A stretch of DNA of 64,000 bases from a candidate division KSB1 bacterium (GCA_034506175.1 JAPDQB010000009.1:82529-146528), one strand, 5' to 3'. Shown: positions 17,825 to 28,099, counted from the first letter of the stretch. The notes: a model not told the origin generated them from the sequence alone. Program-made: numbers and translations.

Positions 17825-18055
17825 CGAATTGCCATCCTGCCACAGTCTTGAGTGGAAGACGTAGCGCCGTCATCCTGACTGCACGCAAAATGTCTGCGCT
17901 ACGTTCCCGACCCACGACCGCGAAGATTTTGTCGCGCAAGCTTCCAGCTTGCCTTCGTTTGCAGATTGGAAGTCGGCGCTACGAATTACCATATTATTTG
18001 CTTGACTATGGAAGAAAAAATTGTAAAATTATAAAACCATTTTATGGAGTTGTTT
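17825..18055. repeat. Degenerate family-A repeat
   Basis: The spacer contains GACGTAGCGCCGTCATCC, TGTCTGCGCTACGTTCCC and AAGCTTCCAGCTTGCC, which are scrambled family-A half units, followed by an AT-rich stretch upstream of the next small gene. No gene is seen. Confidence 0.4.
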
Positions 18056-18334
18056 ATGCCGGTGTTAACCGTCAAAAGACCATTACGAGAAAAACTGGGA
18101 AACGAGGCCACCGACGCTTTGGTCGATCTGATCAACCAAGCCCAAGCCGAACAAACGAATAGCATCTTAAAGTTCGTTGAAGAAAAGTTCGAACGGCGAC
18201 TTTCCGAAGAGATTTCAAAATTGGAAACAAAAATTTCCGAAACCAGAGCCGACTTGATCAAATGGATGGTTATTTTTTGGGTCGGCCAGGTCGCGGTCAT
18301 TTTGGGAATATTGTTCGCTTTTTTCAAAAAGTGA
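18056..18334 (+). CDS. Small coiled-coil membrane protein
   Basis: ATG 18056 is preferred over 18044 because ATGGAG, which contains the earlier ATG, makes a ribosome site six bases before it. The 92-residue product begins MPVLTVKRPLREKLG. A long heptad-rich helix follows (FVEEKFERRLSEEISKLETK), and it ends with one TM segment (MVIFWVGQVAVILGILFAFF). This matches the architecture of small DUF1640-like or LA_3696-like coiled-coil proteins found in many phyla. It probably sits in the inner membrane as an oligomer. No specific role can be assigned. Confidence 0.65.
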   Translation: MPVLTVKRPLREKLGNEATDALVDLINQAQAEQTNSILKFVEEKFERRLSEEISKLETKISETRADLIKWMVIFWVGQVAVILGILFAFFKK

Positions 18335-18519
18335 AAACGTCCAACCCGGACGAGCTGGAACCAATTAGGAAAAGGCTTTTTGTATCCGGATTTTACGAAT
18401 CGTCCGGATCAAAAAATAATGGCTTGCCTCCGGGCGATTCGGTAATCCGGATACCGCTCTAAAATATTTTTCTGGCATAGATTCAACTTTAAAGTGACTG
18501 AAGGCGTCACTACGAACGC

Positions 18520-21500
18520 TTACTTCCCAATCAACACAAACGGCGCCCAATAGTAGGGCCTGGCATATTTGACCTCGTGTTCGATCATTCGCAGCTTGGC
18601 CTCCCGCAGCGCCGCAGCTTTGCTTTTCCCCTCCAGCATGTTCTGATAAAAAGCGATCATCAAATTCGCTGTGCTCACATCGTTCACCTGCCACAACGAC
18701 ACCAGCAGGTTGGTAGCGCCCGCATAAAGAAAGCCGCGCGTCAATCCGATCAATCCCTCGCCTCTCGCTAATTTGCCCAAGCCCGTCTCGCACGCGCTCA
18801 GCACCGCCAAATCCGCATTCAAATTCAAATTGTAGATTTCCCCGAGATAAAGAATGCCGTCTTCTTCGGGCGAATCGTTTTGCGCCAGTATCAGTCCCGA
18901 CAATTGGGGTTTGGACTCATTCACCAGGCCATGGGTGGCAAAATGCACATAGCGATAACTGTCCAGCGGGCTCGATTTCAAATTGGCCTCATTGGCGCGA
19001 CGCTCCCATAGCACTTGCGTTTTATTCCCGAACCAGCGCTCGAAAAAGCCCGCTTTTTTCTCGAACAGGTCTTGCACGCCCTGCACTTCATCTCTGGTGG
19101 CGGGGAGAAAGCCCATTTCCAGGGAGCGCGTCGAATCGACGGTTCGTTGCGCCGCGAGGAATTCCGTGCTGCGGCTGTTGCTGGGCAGCCCGCCTGGGAA
19201 AATCGGCGCGTAAGCCAGATAATCGCGATCAACGATGCCGCGCCGGCGCTTTTGCATCTCCCATAACAGCGTGGCGGAATAGGCATAGCTGATCGCATGC
19301 TTTTTCAGCACGAATGGCAGCGCACGATAATCCTTAATACCTGCCGAATCCACCGTGTCCGTTAGCAAGGTTTCAAACGGAATATGGCTGAGCAACCCGT
19401 CCGGAACCATGATCAGATTTTGGCGGTCGAGGGCATGTTTGATCGGATCCAGAAGGGTTTGATAAAGCCAATGGCCGGTGCGTAGGTATTGCGCATAATT
19501 CTGCTCGACGATGGCTGCCCGAAGCTCCCTCACCCGGTGCTCCAATAGCGAATCTCTGGACGCACTTTTTAAATCCAAATGATTATTGGTGAGCGCAAAG
19601 AGGTAAAGCGAATCCTGCCCGACGAAATATTCAACCAGCGCGGTGCGCTCATCCAAAAGCTGTTCTTGCAGCTCTCGCGCGGTAGCGATTCGGTTTTGAT
19701 ATTTTAGATTGAAATAATCGGGATGATTCTTTTCGTGCTGCGCCAGCAGGGTTTCATATTCGCGTTTCAGGTCAAATAACCTGCTCTGCCACGAAAGCAC
19801 TTTCGTGCTGTCGGCGGCTTTGCCTTTTGATTCCTCTTCGAGGACGCTTTTCTCGTAGAAAGCCAAATCGGCGCGCAGACGGCGCTCCTTTTCCAAAAGG
19901 CTGTCCGGGATGCCGGCAAACTTTTTGGCCTTGGCTTCGGCAAGCGCCTCCAACAAGATGCCGGCGCGACTTTTTTCGGCAAAGTGCCAGGCCTGCTCCA
20001 GGTGTTGTGGATCGCCGGTGGCGACATAAAGGGCGTGAGCGATCCGTATTGCTTGTTCATAAGTCTGCGTGGATTTCTCGGCGAGAAAAAGCTTGGCGCC
20101 TTCGACCTTGTAGCCGCGGCGAATCTGGTCAATCAAATCCACCGCGAGTTGGCAGGTGGACAACGCGGTTTGCAAATCGTCGAGTGCATGGGATGCAGCT
20201 GCCGCGCGCTTCGCCAATGCCTTCGCCTTTTTGTGCAACGACTCCAGCAGTTTCTCCTCCGATAGGACGTGTTGTAGCGAAGGGTTGGCCGTGATCGCAG
20301 GATCGGCAAAATCGCGCGCATTCGCCTGCAGGGCTTGTTGATAGCTTACCAATGCTGCGGCATACTCGCCCTTCTCAAAATGCACATCGCCGATGAGATT
20401 GTAGATCTCCGCCAAGTCCGGGTGATGCTGGCCCCAAACGCCCTTCATAATTGCTAGCGCCTTCTGATAATGCTGCAAAGCCTTTTCGTAGTTGCCTTTC
20501 CTGGCATAAACCAACCCCAGATTGCCGTAACAGTGCGACACCGCGCGACTATTTTCCCCCAGCAACGATAATCTGATGTCCAATGCCTTTCGATGATATT
20601 CCAGCGCCTCGACATACTCGCCCATTTCCAGATACGTATTGCCCAAGTTGTTATATCTTTCTGCGACGGCAAGATGGCGCTCACCCAATTGCTCCGTGAT
20701 TAGCTCCAATGATTTCCGGCTGAACTCCAGAGCGCGGTCATAATCGCCTTGCTGATGATAAATCAGTCCAAGGTTGCGATGCAGATTGGCGGTGGGCAAG
20801 CGCATGGATTTGTCGCCCCCAAAGGCCTCCCAGATCGCCATCGTTTTCAAATAATATTCCAGCGCGAGATCATACTCACCCCGGTGGAAATGCAAACTTC
20901 CAAAATAAAAGTAGAGAGAACCAGTTTCCCGGCTTTTGAGCTCTTTATCAATGGCCTGCCTGGCCACCAGCGCATTTTGCAACGATTGCAAGGCCTGGTC
21001 ATAATAACCCTTACCCGAGTACATCATGCTGATCCTGGTATGGGTATCGGCAATTTTTCCCAGCTTTGACTCATCCGCATTGGCCTGCAAGTATGGAAAG
21101 CGCTTTTTGAAAATAAAAGATTGCCTGGTCGTTATCATCTTTGATATGAGATAAAGTCCCGAGAATCTCGTAGACCGAAGCCAGAACAGGATGATCTTCA
21201 CCGAGCCGCTGCAAGCCGATTTCCAAAGCGTGCGAAAGCTTTTGGCTTGCCTGGTCAAAGGAGCCGATTCGCATTAATGTTCTTGCCATTTCCGCATACG
21301 CGCGCACGTAGCCTTCCCAATTTTGATCGGCCTCGAAAAACCTGCTTGCCTTCTCGAAATAAGTTATTGCACTGTCATACCGGCTGTTTTTGAAAAACTC
21401 TTCGGCGTGGGCAAAGATTTGATCCGCGAGGGAGCTGTCGGCCAGCGCAGTTGGGCTTGGCTGCGAAACGCCAACAGAAGGTTTGTTGACAGGAGCTGTT

Positions 21501-21595
21501 TTGGAGGGTTGGCGCTCCCGCGAACAGGAACAGAAAAAGAATAAGATGGCAGCTAAAACCACCTCTTTGCAAAATGCTGATTTGTGGTGCCTCAT
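18520..21595 (-). CDS. TPR-CHAT protease-like lipoprotein, interrupted by one frameshift
   Basis: The gene starts at 21595 with a signal sequence ending FFFCSCS (lipobox F-C-S-C) and TPR helices, but this frame stops at 21071. A second frame (18520-21258) carries at least eight more TPR units (for example ALEYYLKTMAIWE, ALEYHRKALDIRLSLLG) and a C-terminal CHAT caspase-like domain. The catalytic His lies in VHFATHG and the Cys in LSACETG, about 141 and 92 residues from the end. The frames join if one base is removed near 21085-21095, restoring KALSILQANADES. CHAT proteins cleave a partner protein; TPRs usually bind or sense it. It stands opposite a sigma-factor gene pair and next to two secreted proteins. 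Confidence 0.8.
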
Positions 21596-21917
21596 GATAG
21601 CTTTGGTGTAGAGTTTTTCTTGAATAAGTATGAATTAGCGGTCTGAATCGGAAAACTGAAGTTTTGCACTCCGAGTTCAGGTGGCTAAATTCGTACCTCG
21701 AATATAACTTTCGTAGCAGACCCTTCAGGGTCGGAGCGCCTAAAGGCACTACGACGGAACTTCATTTTCATTATTCATTTACCCTCACAAAAAGATAATA
21801 GGTTTTCTCTTATGGCACAAGGGTAAAATTTTTTTGAAAATCCCCGTTACAAAACCAGAAATGGATTCCCTATACAAGAGGAAAAAACCGAAAAACTCTT
21901 TGACGCGGAGGTTTCAC
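21596..21917. other. Divergent intergenic region with family-C and family-B repeats
   Basis: It lies between the minus-strand CHAT gene and a plus-strand secreted-protein gene, so it must hold two promoters. No clear -35/-10 pair was picked. It contains a family-C element (21627-21697) and a family-B palindrome at about 21712-21770 (CGTAGCAGACCCTTCAGGGT...CACTACG). GGAGG at 21907-21911 is the ribosome site of the next gene. Confidence 0.5.
21627..21697. repeat. Family-C palindromic element, copy 4 (short form)
   Basis: AAGTATGAATTAGC at the left and GCTAAATTCGTACCTCG at the right form the terminal inverted repeat, with an inner pair GAAAACTGAA/TTTTGC. It is the most diverged of the four copies. 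Confidence 0.5.
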
Positions 21918-22862
21918 ATGCCAACAGTAAATGTATTTTGGAGTCTGGCGGTAGTGAGCGGCTGGGCACTCATCCTTGCCACCACCGTCACCGGACAAAA
22001 TTACCCACCTGCCATCGAATACGCCTCGCTTTTGGATCTGCGCTTCTACGAACAGACCGGCGGCTTTCTGGTGGAAAACCTGCAACTGGTTTTTCCACCT
22101 CAACAGGAGCAGAAGCTGGAGTTCGTCATTGCTCGTGCCACGGGCGAGGCCGTGGCAATCGTGCCGTTGCGCAAGGAACGACTGGGTGAGAATTTTCCTG
22201 CTTTTGCACGCCTCCAACCCAGTGGCCATCCTGGCAATGTTCAGGTGGGACAGGCCGGCGATTTCGTGATGAGCGTGAAAGCCAACGGCCAAACTCTGAC
22301 GACGCTGCCGTTCACGCTGCGCGCTGAAGGCAGTGATGATCCTTTCAACCCTAAAAAAACTTTTGTGCTGGATGGGCCGTGGCGCTCGCTGGCCTATCTC
22401 TTCGTGCCGGTGGATGAGGCCGAAAGTCCGCTCTCCTTCAGATGGTGGATGAGCGGACAAGAACTGCCGGCGGACATGAAACAGGCGACCTGCACCGTGC
22501 ATCTGATGCGCGGCACCCAGGAAATATGCGGGAGCCGCACCAAGGTCGTTCTCGATGCTTCCAATAAACTTTGGGCATCCAGGGTTATTGACTTCTATCT
22601 TGAAAAAGAAAGAAAGATTCTCACCCTGGCGATGCTTACCGCTCAGGATGGCGATTATCGGATCGTGTTCAAGGCCAAAGACAAGGTCATCAAATCCTAC
22701 GCCGTGCCGGTGAAAGGCGGCAAAGTACAGCGATTGAAGCGCTGCGATTTGAGCTTCCAGCCACATACCGATTTCATCTCGCCGCGGCTGGTGGACACCT
22801 TGAGTGGCTCGAGCTCGAGATACAAGATGGTGGAGGCATTTTGGGTGGAAGCTGGAAAATAG
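21918..22862 (+). CDS. Secreted protein of unknown function
   Basis: ATG 21918 is preferred over an earlier in-frame TTG because GGAGG ends six bases upstream and a signal peptide follows (VNVFWSLAVVSGWALILATT, cleaved near VTGQ). The mature part, about 285 residues, is predicted beta-rich with no cysteine pairs or repeats that I recognise, and has no T9SS domain. It lies between the CHAT gene and the codon-atypical secreted protein. No family is recognised. Confidence 0.7.
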   Translation: MPTVNVFWSLAVVSGWALILATTVTGQNYPPAIEYASLLDLRFYEQTGGFLVENLQLVFPPQQEQKLEFVIARATGEAVAIVPLRKERLGENFPAFARLQPSGHPGNVQVGQAGDFVMSVKANGQTLTTLPFTLRAEGSDDPFNPKKTFVLDGPWRSLAYLFVPVDEAESPLSFRWWMSGQELPADMKQATCTVHLMRGTQEICGSRTKVVLDASNKLWASRVIDFYLEKERKILTLAMLTAQDGDYRIVFKAKDKVIKSYAVPVKGGKVQRLKRCDLSFQPHTDFISPRLVDTLSGSSSRYKMVEAFWVEAGK

Positions 22863-22976
22863 TGAAATAGTATACTGAGGGTACCACGTATCATCGACCC
22901 CAAATTTTAGCAGACGTGGGAGGAGATCATCCCACCCGCCAATTATTCTAATCAATAAGCATAAGGAGAATGAATC

Positions 22977-23735
22977 ATGAAATCCTCATTTTTAATCCTG
23001 ATGGCCGTTTTGGTGGCAATACTTACGGTCCTCGGTACAATGGTTGTGTCACCGGTCGCCGCGGCCGACGATGTCAAGATCACCGGCTCAGCCTTCGTGT
23101 ACAAGGGCATTCGCTACTTCCGCGCGAAATCGGAGAACGTCGATCTAGGTTCCTACGGCGAGAAGAAGACGCCCCTCACGCAGGCGAACTATCTGGCGGT
23201 CCAGAACAAGGTCAAGGCCGACAACCTGGCCAAGATCAACGTCAATATCAGCGGGCCTTATTCGATCGACTGGGCCAAATTCTCCAGCACGGATGTCAAC
23301 GCGGGCATCAACTACCTGAAGGCGGGCGGCGCCACGGCTGCCTTCAGCCACGACGCGGCCAAGAAGGCCGACCTCAAGCTCGTGAAGATCTACATCAATG
23401 AGGGGCCGCTCAAGACCCTGTTGAACAACCACGCCGACGGAGCACGGAACTACATGGCGGATGAGGGCGACGACGCCCGGATCGCCAGCGAGATCTGGGT
23501 GGCGATGGAAGCGGAGCTCGCGTCCCAGATCACCAACGATTTCAACATCACGGGCGAGGCCTCAAGCGGCGGGTTCACCGTGGAGTTCAGCGCAAGCACG
23601 TCCTCGACCAAGAAGTCCACGATCACGATCCCACCCAACACGACCTTCGCCTATCTGCTCCACAAGGTGACGAAGTGGAGCAACAACAAGACAAAGGTCG
23701 AGGACATGGAGGACGACCAGCAGAGCCTGAACTGA
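22977..23735 (+). CDS. Secreted beta-rich protein of unknown function with foreign codon usage
   Basis: AAGGAG at 22963-22968 precedes the ATG. A signal peptide (ILMAVLVAILTVLGTMVV to AAADD) leads into 220 residues with two notable parts. The first is YKGIRYFRAKSENVDLGS; the second is a C-terminal segment of alternating polar and hydrophobic residues (GGFTVEFSASTSSTKKSTI then TIPPNTTFAYLLHKV). The latter looks like an amphipathic beta-hairpin, as in beta-pore formers, and the IPPNTTFAY stretch recalls a gasdermin-family strand, but the evidence is weak. Lys codons are nearly all AAG, and C-ending codons dominate, unlike the neighbours, which suggests recent transfer. No named family is assigned. 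Confidence 0.65.
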   Translation: MKSSFLILMAVLVAILTVLGTMVVSPVAAADDVKITGSAFVYKGIRYFRAKSENVDLGSYGEKKTPLTQANYLAVQNKVKADNLAKINVNISGPYSIDWAKFSSTDVNAGINYLKAGGATAAFSHDAAKKADLKLVKIYINEGPLKTLLNNHADGARNYMADEGDDARIASEIWVAMEAELASQITNDFNITGEASSGGFTVEFSASTSSTKKSTITIPPNTTFAYLLHKVTKWSNNKTKVEDMEDDQQSLN

Positions 23736-23869
23736 GTCTGTCATTAGTTGTAGTCGGCCGGGCCCAGCGTTTTTGAAGTAAAATCGTAGCACAGGCATCC
23801 TGCCTGCTTTACTTGTCCCCCCGTGGCGGGAGAAGTCTGCGCTCCGTGACTAAAACCCAGATCGAAATC

Positions 23870-26623
23870 ATGAAGACTCGATTCTCTTTTCTCGCGCTGG
23901 CAGCATTACTGCTTGCCACCCTGAATGTGCGCACGCTTTTCGCGCAGATTCACGAAATCAATCACGAAACCGTGAACGCCTACGGCTGGTTTGGCGGTGA
24001 CAATCGACCCAATCAACAACGAACGGTCGGTGTCGGGCAAAGTGTATTGATCGATACCGCGATGACAGTCAGGAACTTCGCCTTTTATTTCAGAGGCCCG
24101 TTCGATTACGCCGCCAATCCCGAAGGCAGGGGGCACGCAGTGACGCTCACGCTGAACGTGCGCGACGCTGCCGGCGCCATTCTCAAAACCTTACAGGTGG
24201 CTGTGCCTGATACTTTTTCCGCAGGCTGGGTGACGTGGAGCGGCATCGATCTCGCGGTCGCCGCGAATACAACCCTCATCTTCACCTGCTATCTGGTGGG
24301 CGCGTACGATTCTTCTCAATACAGGGCCAGCCACGGCGCCGACGCCAATCAAGGCTATACCGAGGGGGTTCGTTATGGCAAAAACGGAACCAGCGACGCG
24401 GATATGGAAAGCTGGACCGACTGGGTGGTGCATCCGAGCTGGGATTCGGCGTTTCGTTTGCAGGGAACATTGACCTCCCCAACTCCCACCAACGTCCGCG
24501 GCTGGTATGCCGATGGCCAAGTTTGGATTCTGTGGGATCTCGACAACAACCCGCCGGAAACCTATGCCATTTACAGCAGTCCAACGCCCTTCACCAACAT
24601 CAATCAAGCGCAACTCATCGGCCGGCTGTATGAAGAAGAATGGCTGCCCTTTGCGCTGCGCACGCAACTCAACTCCAATGCTAATTATGTGATTCCAAAC
24701 GGTCAAGGGGGTCGCTACACTCTGCCCCCTAATACAGGTTTGTTCGTCGAAACCGTGCACGAGAGTGGCGCGAAGTATTATGCCGTGGTGAAATGGGGCG
24801 AGACCGCGATTACCAACAATATCACACCGAACCCCATCAGCTACGCCTACGATGTGAACGATCCGGTGGAATGCCATCCGCAGGGGACGGCGACGCTGCC
24901 TTCCGGGCATCGCGCCACCGCGTATTATATGTGGGCCGACGGCCGCGACAATCATTGGGAAGGCCGGCCAGATTTTCCCATCATGGCCAATCGCCACAAG
25001 AACGGCATGCCGAGCTTCTTCATTGTGAGCGAAGCGAAGAATTTGCCGCCGGGAAAAGTTTCGGCGGTGCATTGGCTGCACGGCGGCGAAGGCACGGCCA
25101 GACAGTCGCTTCCTGCCAGTCGCGCTTCCATCAACATCGAGCCGCAAGACGGCTTGCTGGTCGCGCATAATGATGATTTCATTCGCAAGATGATCATCAA
25201 TGGCGTTGTGGGCAAACTCGAGGCAAAGAGCAACTCCTGGTGGTTTGGGTGGGCGAAAAATTTGGATCCGTTTGACAACATTCGCCCCATGCCCGCGGAT
25301 GGCGACACTGTCGTTAATTACACCCAACGGCGTTTGCTGTGGATCAACGATTGGCTCGTCAAAAATCGCAACGTCGATCCGGAGCGCGTGGCGATACAAG
25401 GCCATAGCGTAGGTTCGGCAGGAACCACGGCGCTGGCGAAAGCCTTTCCCAATGTCTTTGCCACGGCGTGCATTTTCAACAACGGTTTTGGCGGCCCAAC
25501 CAATAACGCCGACACAACTGCGGGACAAGGCGCGCACATTCTGGGAACGCCGGCACAGAATCTTCCCACCAACTTGCGCAATTACCGCGGCGACGTGGTG
25601 CGCGCTTACGATCTTTTCAATCTGAGCACGCCGATTGCGAGCACGCGCGATATGGCCCTCATGCGCTCGTGGCACGGCAAAAATGATGACAATGGCACCA
25701 TGCAATGGGACGCGTATGTGGTGGAAGAATACCACCGGGCGGACTCGAGCGCCTGGGGCATGCAGCTTTTCTGGGATGAGCGCCGGCATGGTCTGGATAA
25801 TTTGCGGGTGCATTGGAGTCACGGCCCCGGCAATTTGCAAACCGAGCGCGACGATGCGGCCTATCAAGTGCGCTATCGCGCCAATCAATCCTTTCCGGCT
25901 TTTTATAATCATCAAAAATATCCGGGCAGCAACAAAGACCCCGGCGACGGCACCCGCGGTACTGGCGGCGCGGGCGTTGGCGATGATTGGGGAAGTTTCG
26001 GCGGCTATCATGATTGGGAGGTGAACTCGATTGTCGATACGCCGGGCCGGTGGGAAGTGACGGCGTATCTCATCGGCTTGTCATCGCACCTGATGGATAA
26101 TTCGCCAGACGCCAGTCTCACTTCGGATCTGGCGATTCGCAAGCCGCAGCAATTCAAGCCGCCGACCGGCAGACAATTGCACTGGTCGGTCACACGTATT
26201 TCGGACGGACAAGTTCTGCAAAGCGGCATGACCACGGTTGGGCCGGATGATTTGGTGAGTCTCACCGGCATCACGCTCTACAGAGACCCCGACCGTGTGC
26301 GCATTCGCGTGGTTGATCCGACGGTGGCGGTGGAGTCGCGCGACCCAGAAATTCTGCCGACGGAATTTAGTTTGTCGCAAAATTATCCGAATCCGTTCAA
26401 CCCGAGCACAGTAATCAGTTTTCAGTTGCCCGTGAGCCGCCATGTGACGTTGAAAGTGTTCGATGTGACTGGTCGCGAAGTGGCGACGCTGGTGGAGGGC
26501 AGGAGGAATGCCGGCAGACACAGCGTTACACTCCGCTCGAATAATCTCCCGAGCGGCGTTTACTTCTATCGGCTCGTTGCCGGCGATTTTCACGAAACGA
26601 AAAAAATGATGTTAATGAGATAA
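23870..26623 (+). CDS. Secreted alpha/beta hydrolase with T9SS domain
   Basis: ATG 23870 starts a standard signal peptide (FSFLALAALLLATLNVRTLF, cleaved near AQI); an upstream in-frame start would include repeat DNA. Domains in order: a beta-sandwich of about 200 residues (GWVTWSGIDLAVAANTTLIF), a short fibronectin-like stretch (VRGWYADGQVWILWD), then a large alpha/beta-hydrolase domain with nucleophile elbow GHSVGSAG near residue 535. A C-terminal T9SS domain closes it (QNYPNPFNPST to KKMMLMR). At 917 residues it is longer than simple esterases. The combination suggests a carbohydrate-active esterase or a PHB-depolymerase-like enzyme, but the substrate is a guess. Confidence 0.8.
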   Translation: MKTRFSFLALAALLLATLNVRTLFAQIHEINHETVNAYGWFGGDNRPNQQRTVGVGQSVLIDTAMTVRNFAFYFRGPFDYAANPEGRGHAVTLTLNVRDAAGAILKTLQVAVPDTFSAGWVTWSGIDLAVAANTTLIFTCYLVGAYDSSQYRASHGADANQGYTEGVRYGKNGTSDADMESWTDWVVHPSWDSAFRLQGTLTSPTPTNVRGWYADGQVWILWDLDNNPPETYAIYSSPTPFTNINQAQLIGRLYEEEWLPFALRTQLNSNANYVIPNGQGGRYTLPPNTGLFVETVHESGAKYYAVVKWGETAITNNITPNPISYAYDVNDPVECHPQGTATLPSGHRATAYYMWADGRDNHWEGRPDFPIMANRHKNGMPSFFIVSEAKNLPPGKVSAVHWLHGGEGTARQSLPASRASINIEPQDGLLVAHNDDFIRKMIINGVVGKLEAKSNSWWFGWAKNLDPFDNIRPMPADGDTVVNYTQRRLLWINDWLVKNRNVDPERVAIQGHSVGSAGTTALAKAFPNVFATACIFNNGFGGPTNNADTTAGQGAHILGTPAQNLPTNLRNYRGDVVRAYDLFNLSTPIASTRDMALMRSWHGKNDDNGTMQWDAYVVEEYHRADSSAWGMQLFWDERRHGLDNLRVHWSHGPGNLQTERDDAAYQVRYRANQSFPAFYNHQKYPGSNKDPGDGTRGTGGAGVGDDWGSFGGYHDWEVNSIVDTPGRWEVTAYLIGLSSHLMDNSPDASLTSDLAIRKPQQFKPPTGRQLHWSVTRISDGQVLQSGMTTVGPDDLVSLTGITLYRDPDRVRIRVVDPTVAVESRDPEILPTEFSLSQNYPNPFNPSTVISFQLPVSRHVTLKVFDVTGREVATLVEGRRNAGRHSVTLRSNNLPSGVYFYRLVAGDFHETKKMMLMR

Positions 26624-26730
26624 GAAAGTAACTTGCGTAGTAACGCCTTCAAACGCCGCCCCTGAAGATTTCCTAACCAAAGTCACTACTACGAAAATTG
26701 TTTTCAGAGATAACGACGCGAGGCGAAATC
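26624..26730. repeat. Family-B palindromic repeat
   Basis: GCGTAGTAACGCCTTCAAACGC and CACTACTACGAAAATTG are the two arms of a diverged family-B unit in the spacer between two T9SS cargo genes. Confidence 0.4.
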
Positions 26731-27978
26731 ATGAACTATAAAAACTTGTTTTTGGCGGTGATGGTATTGCTTCAAACGACAAATCTTCATGGCCAGAAGG
26801 ATTGCAACAAAACCTCCATCGGACAAGTGCCGCTCACCGATTTGCGCACGGGCACGTATCAAGGCTATGCCGGCGGGCTTTATCCCAACGGCAGCAACTT
26901 TTTGCCGGGCGCGCATAAAGCCGCGGGCTTGCTGGCTGCCGCGCAAATCAGGCCGCTCAATCAAGCAGGAAGCGTTGATTTCCTCAATGGCAAGATCGGC
27001 CTCATTGCCATTGGGCCGTCATTCGCCACCATGGAGTTTTCCGCCTTCAAAATACTCGTCGCGCAAGATCCCACGGTCAATCCCGAGCTCGTGCTCGTGG
27101 ATGGCGCACAAAGTGGCAAGTCCGCGGCGCAATTTGCCGACACCACCGATCAGGTTTGGACCGTGATCGCGCAGCGCCTCGCCGATGCCAATGTCACGTG
27201 GCAACAGGTGCAAGTGGCGTGGGTGAAATCCGTGAACACGATCCACAACGCCGGCTTTCCGGCCGATCAAACCAAACTCAGCAATGATCTCGCACAAATT
27301 GCGCGAAATCTCAAGGCGAAATTTCCCAACATTAAGCTCGCTTATTTCACCAGCCGCAGCTATGGTGGTTACGGCAACAATGAGCCCTATCCTTACGAAA
27401 CCGGCTTCGCGGTGAAATGGCTGATCGAGAGACAAATCAACGCCGACACCACGCTGCGTTTTGTCGGCGCGAACGCCAAGGCGCCGTGGCTGGCATGGGC
27501 ACCGTATTTGTGGGCCGATGGCACAAGGCCGCGGCAGGATGGCGTGACGTGGGAATGCAGCGATTATCAAGACGACGGCGTGCATCCCTCGCTCTCCGGT
27601 CGCGCCAAGGTGGCGAGAATGTTGTTGACGTTTTTCAAAACCGATTCCACGGCCAGCTCGTGGTTTCTGCGAAATCCGCCGACCGCGGTTGAAGAGACGC
27701 CACACTTTTCTCCGAGCGGTTTTGTTTTGGAGCGAAATTATCCGAATCCATTCAACCCGGCGACTGTGATCAATTTTCAGTTGCCAGTAGACAGTTACAT
27801 GACGCTGAAGGTGTTCGATGTGAGCGGCCGCGAAGTCGCGACGCTGGTGCATGAACAACTCGAAGCGGGCAAACACAATGTTGTGTTCAAGGCCGGTCAC
27901 CTTCCCAGCGGCGTTTATTTCATCCGCCTCACGGCCGGACAATTTACCCAAATTCGGAAGGCGACGTTGATCAAGTAA
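26731..27978 (+). CDS. Secreted SGNH-hydrolase-like protein with T9SS domain
   Basis: ATG 26731 gives a signal peptide (NLFLAVMVLLQTTNLHGQ). GCGAGG upstream may serve as ribosome site. The body shows SGNH/GDSL features: GLIAIGPSFATMEF (block I position, Ser in IGPS), VLVDGAQSGKSA, and the block V motif DGVHPSLSGRAKVA with the catalytic Asp and His. It is about 415 residues, including a C-terminal T9SS domain (RNYPNPFNPATV to KATLIK). Likely an extracellular esterase acting on sugar acetyl or acyl groups. Confidence 0.8.
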   Translation: MNYKNLFLAVMVLLQTTNLHGQKDCNKTSIGQVPLTDLRTGTYQGYAGGLYPNGSNFLPGAHKAAGLLAAAQIRPLNQAGSVDFLNGKIGLIAIGPSFATMEFSAFKILVAQDPTVNPELVLVDGAQSGKSAAQFADTTDQVWTVIAQRLADANVTWQQVQVAWVKSVNTIHNAGFPADQTKLSNDLAQIARNLKAKFPNIKLAYFTSRSYGGYGNNEPYPYETGFAVKWLIERQINADTTLRFVGANAKAPWLAWAPYLWADGTRPRQDGVTWECSDYQDDGVHPSLSGRAKVARMLLTFFKTDSTASSWFLRNPPTAVEETPHFSPSGFVLERNYPNPFNPATVINFQLPVDSYMTLKVFDVSGREVATLVHEQLEAGKHNVVFKAGHLPSGVYFIRLTAGQFTQIRKATLIK

Positions 27979-28099
27979 CGCGACTTTCAATTCGCAACCA
28001 AATTTTATTGGAGACAGATAAGCACGGATTTCCACAAATTTTATCTGTATTGATCCGTGAAAATTTGTGTCTTAAAAATCTTCGCGAAGGTGATAGTTT

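Noticed and set aside
22977..23735. Calling the secreted protein a gasdermin
   Set aside because: Only one short strand-like motif resembles the family, and an N-terminal Sec signal is atypical; kept as a low-confidence idea only.
24191..26011. Long minus-strand open frame opposite the T9SS hydrolase gene
   Set aside because: It lies wholly antisense to a gene with clear signal peptide, catalytic motif and sorting domain; its own translation has no domain or signal sequence.
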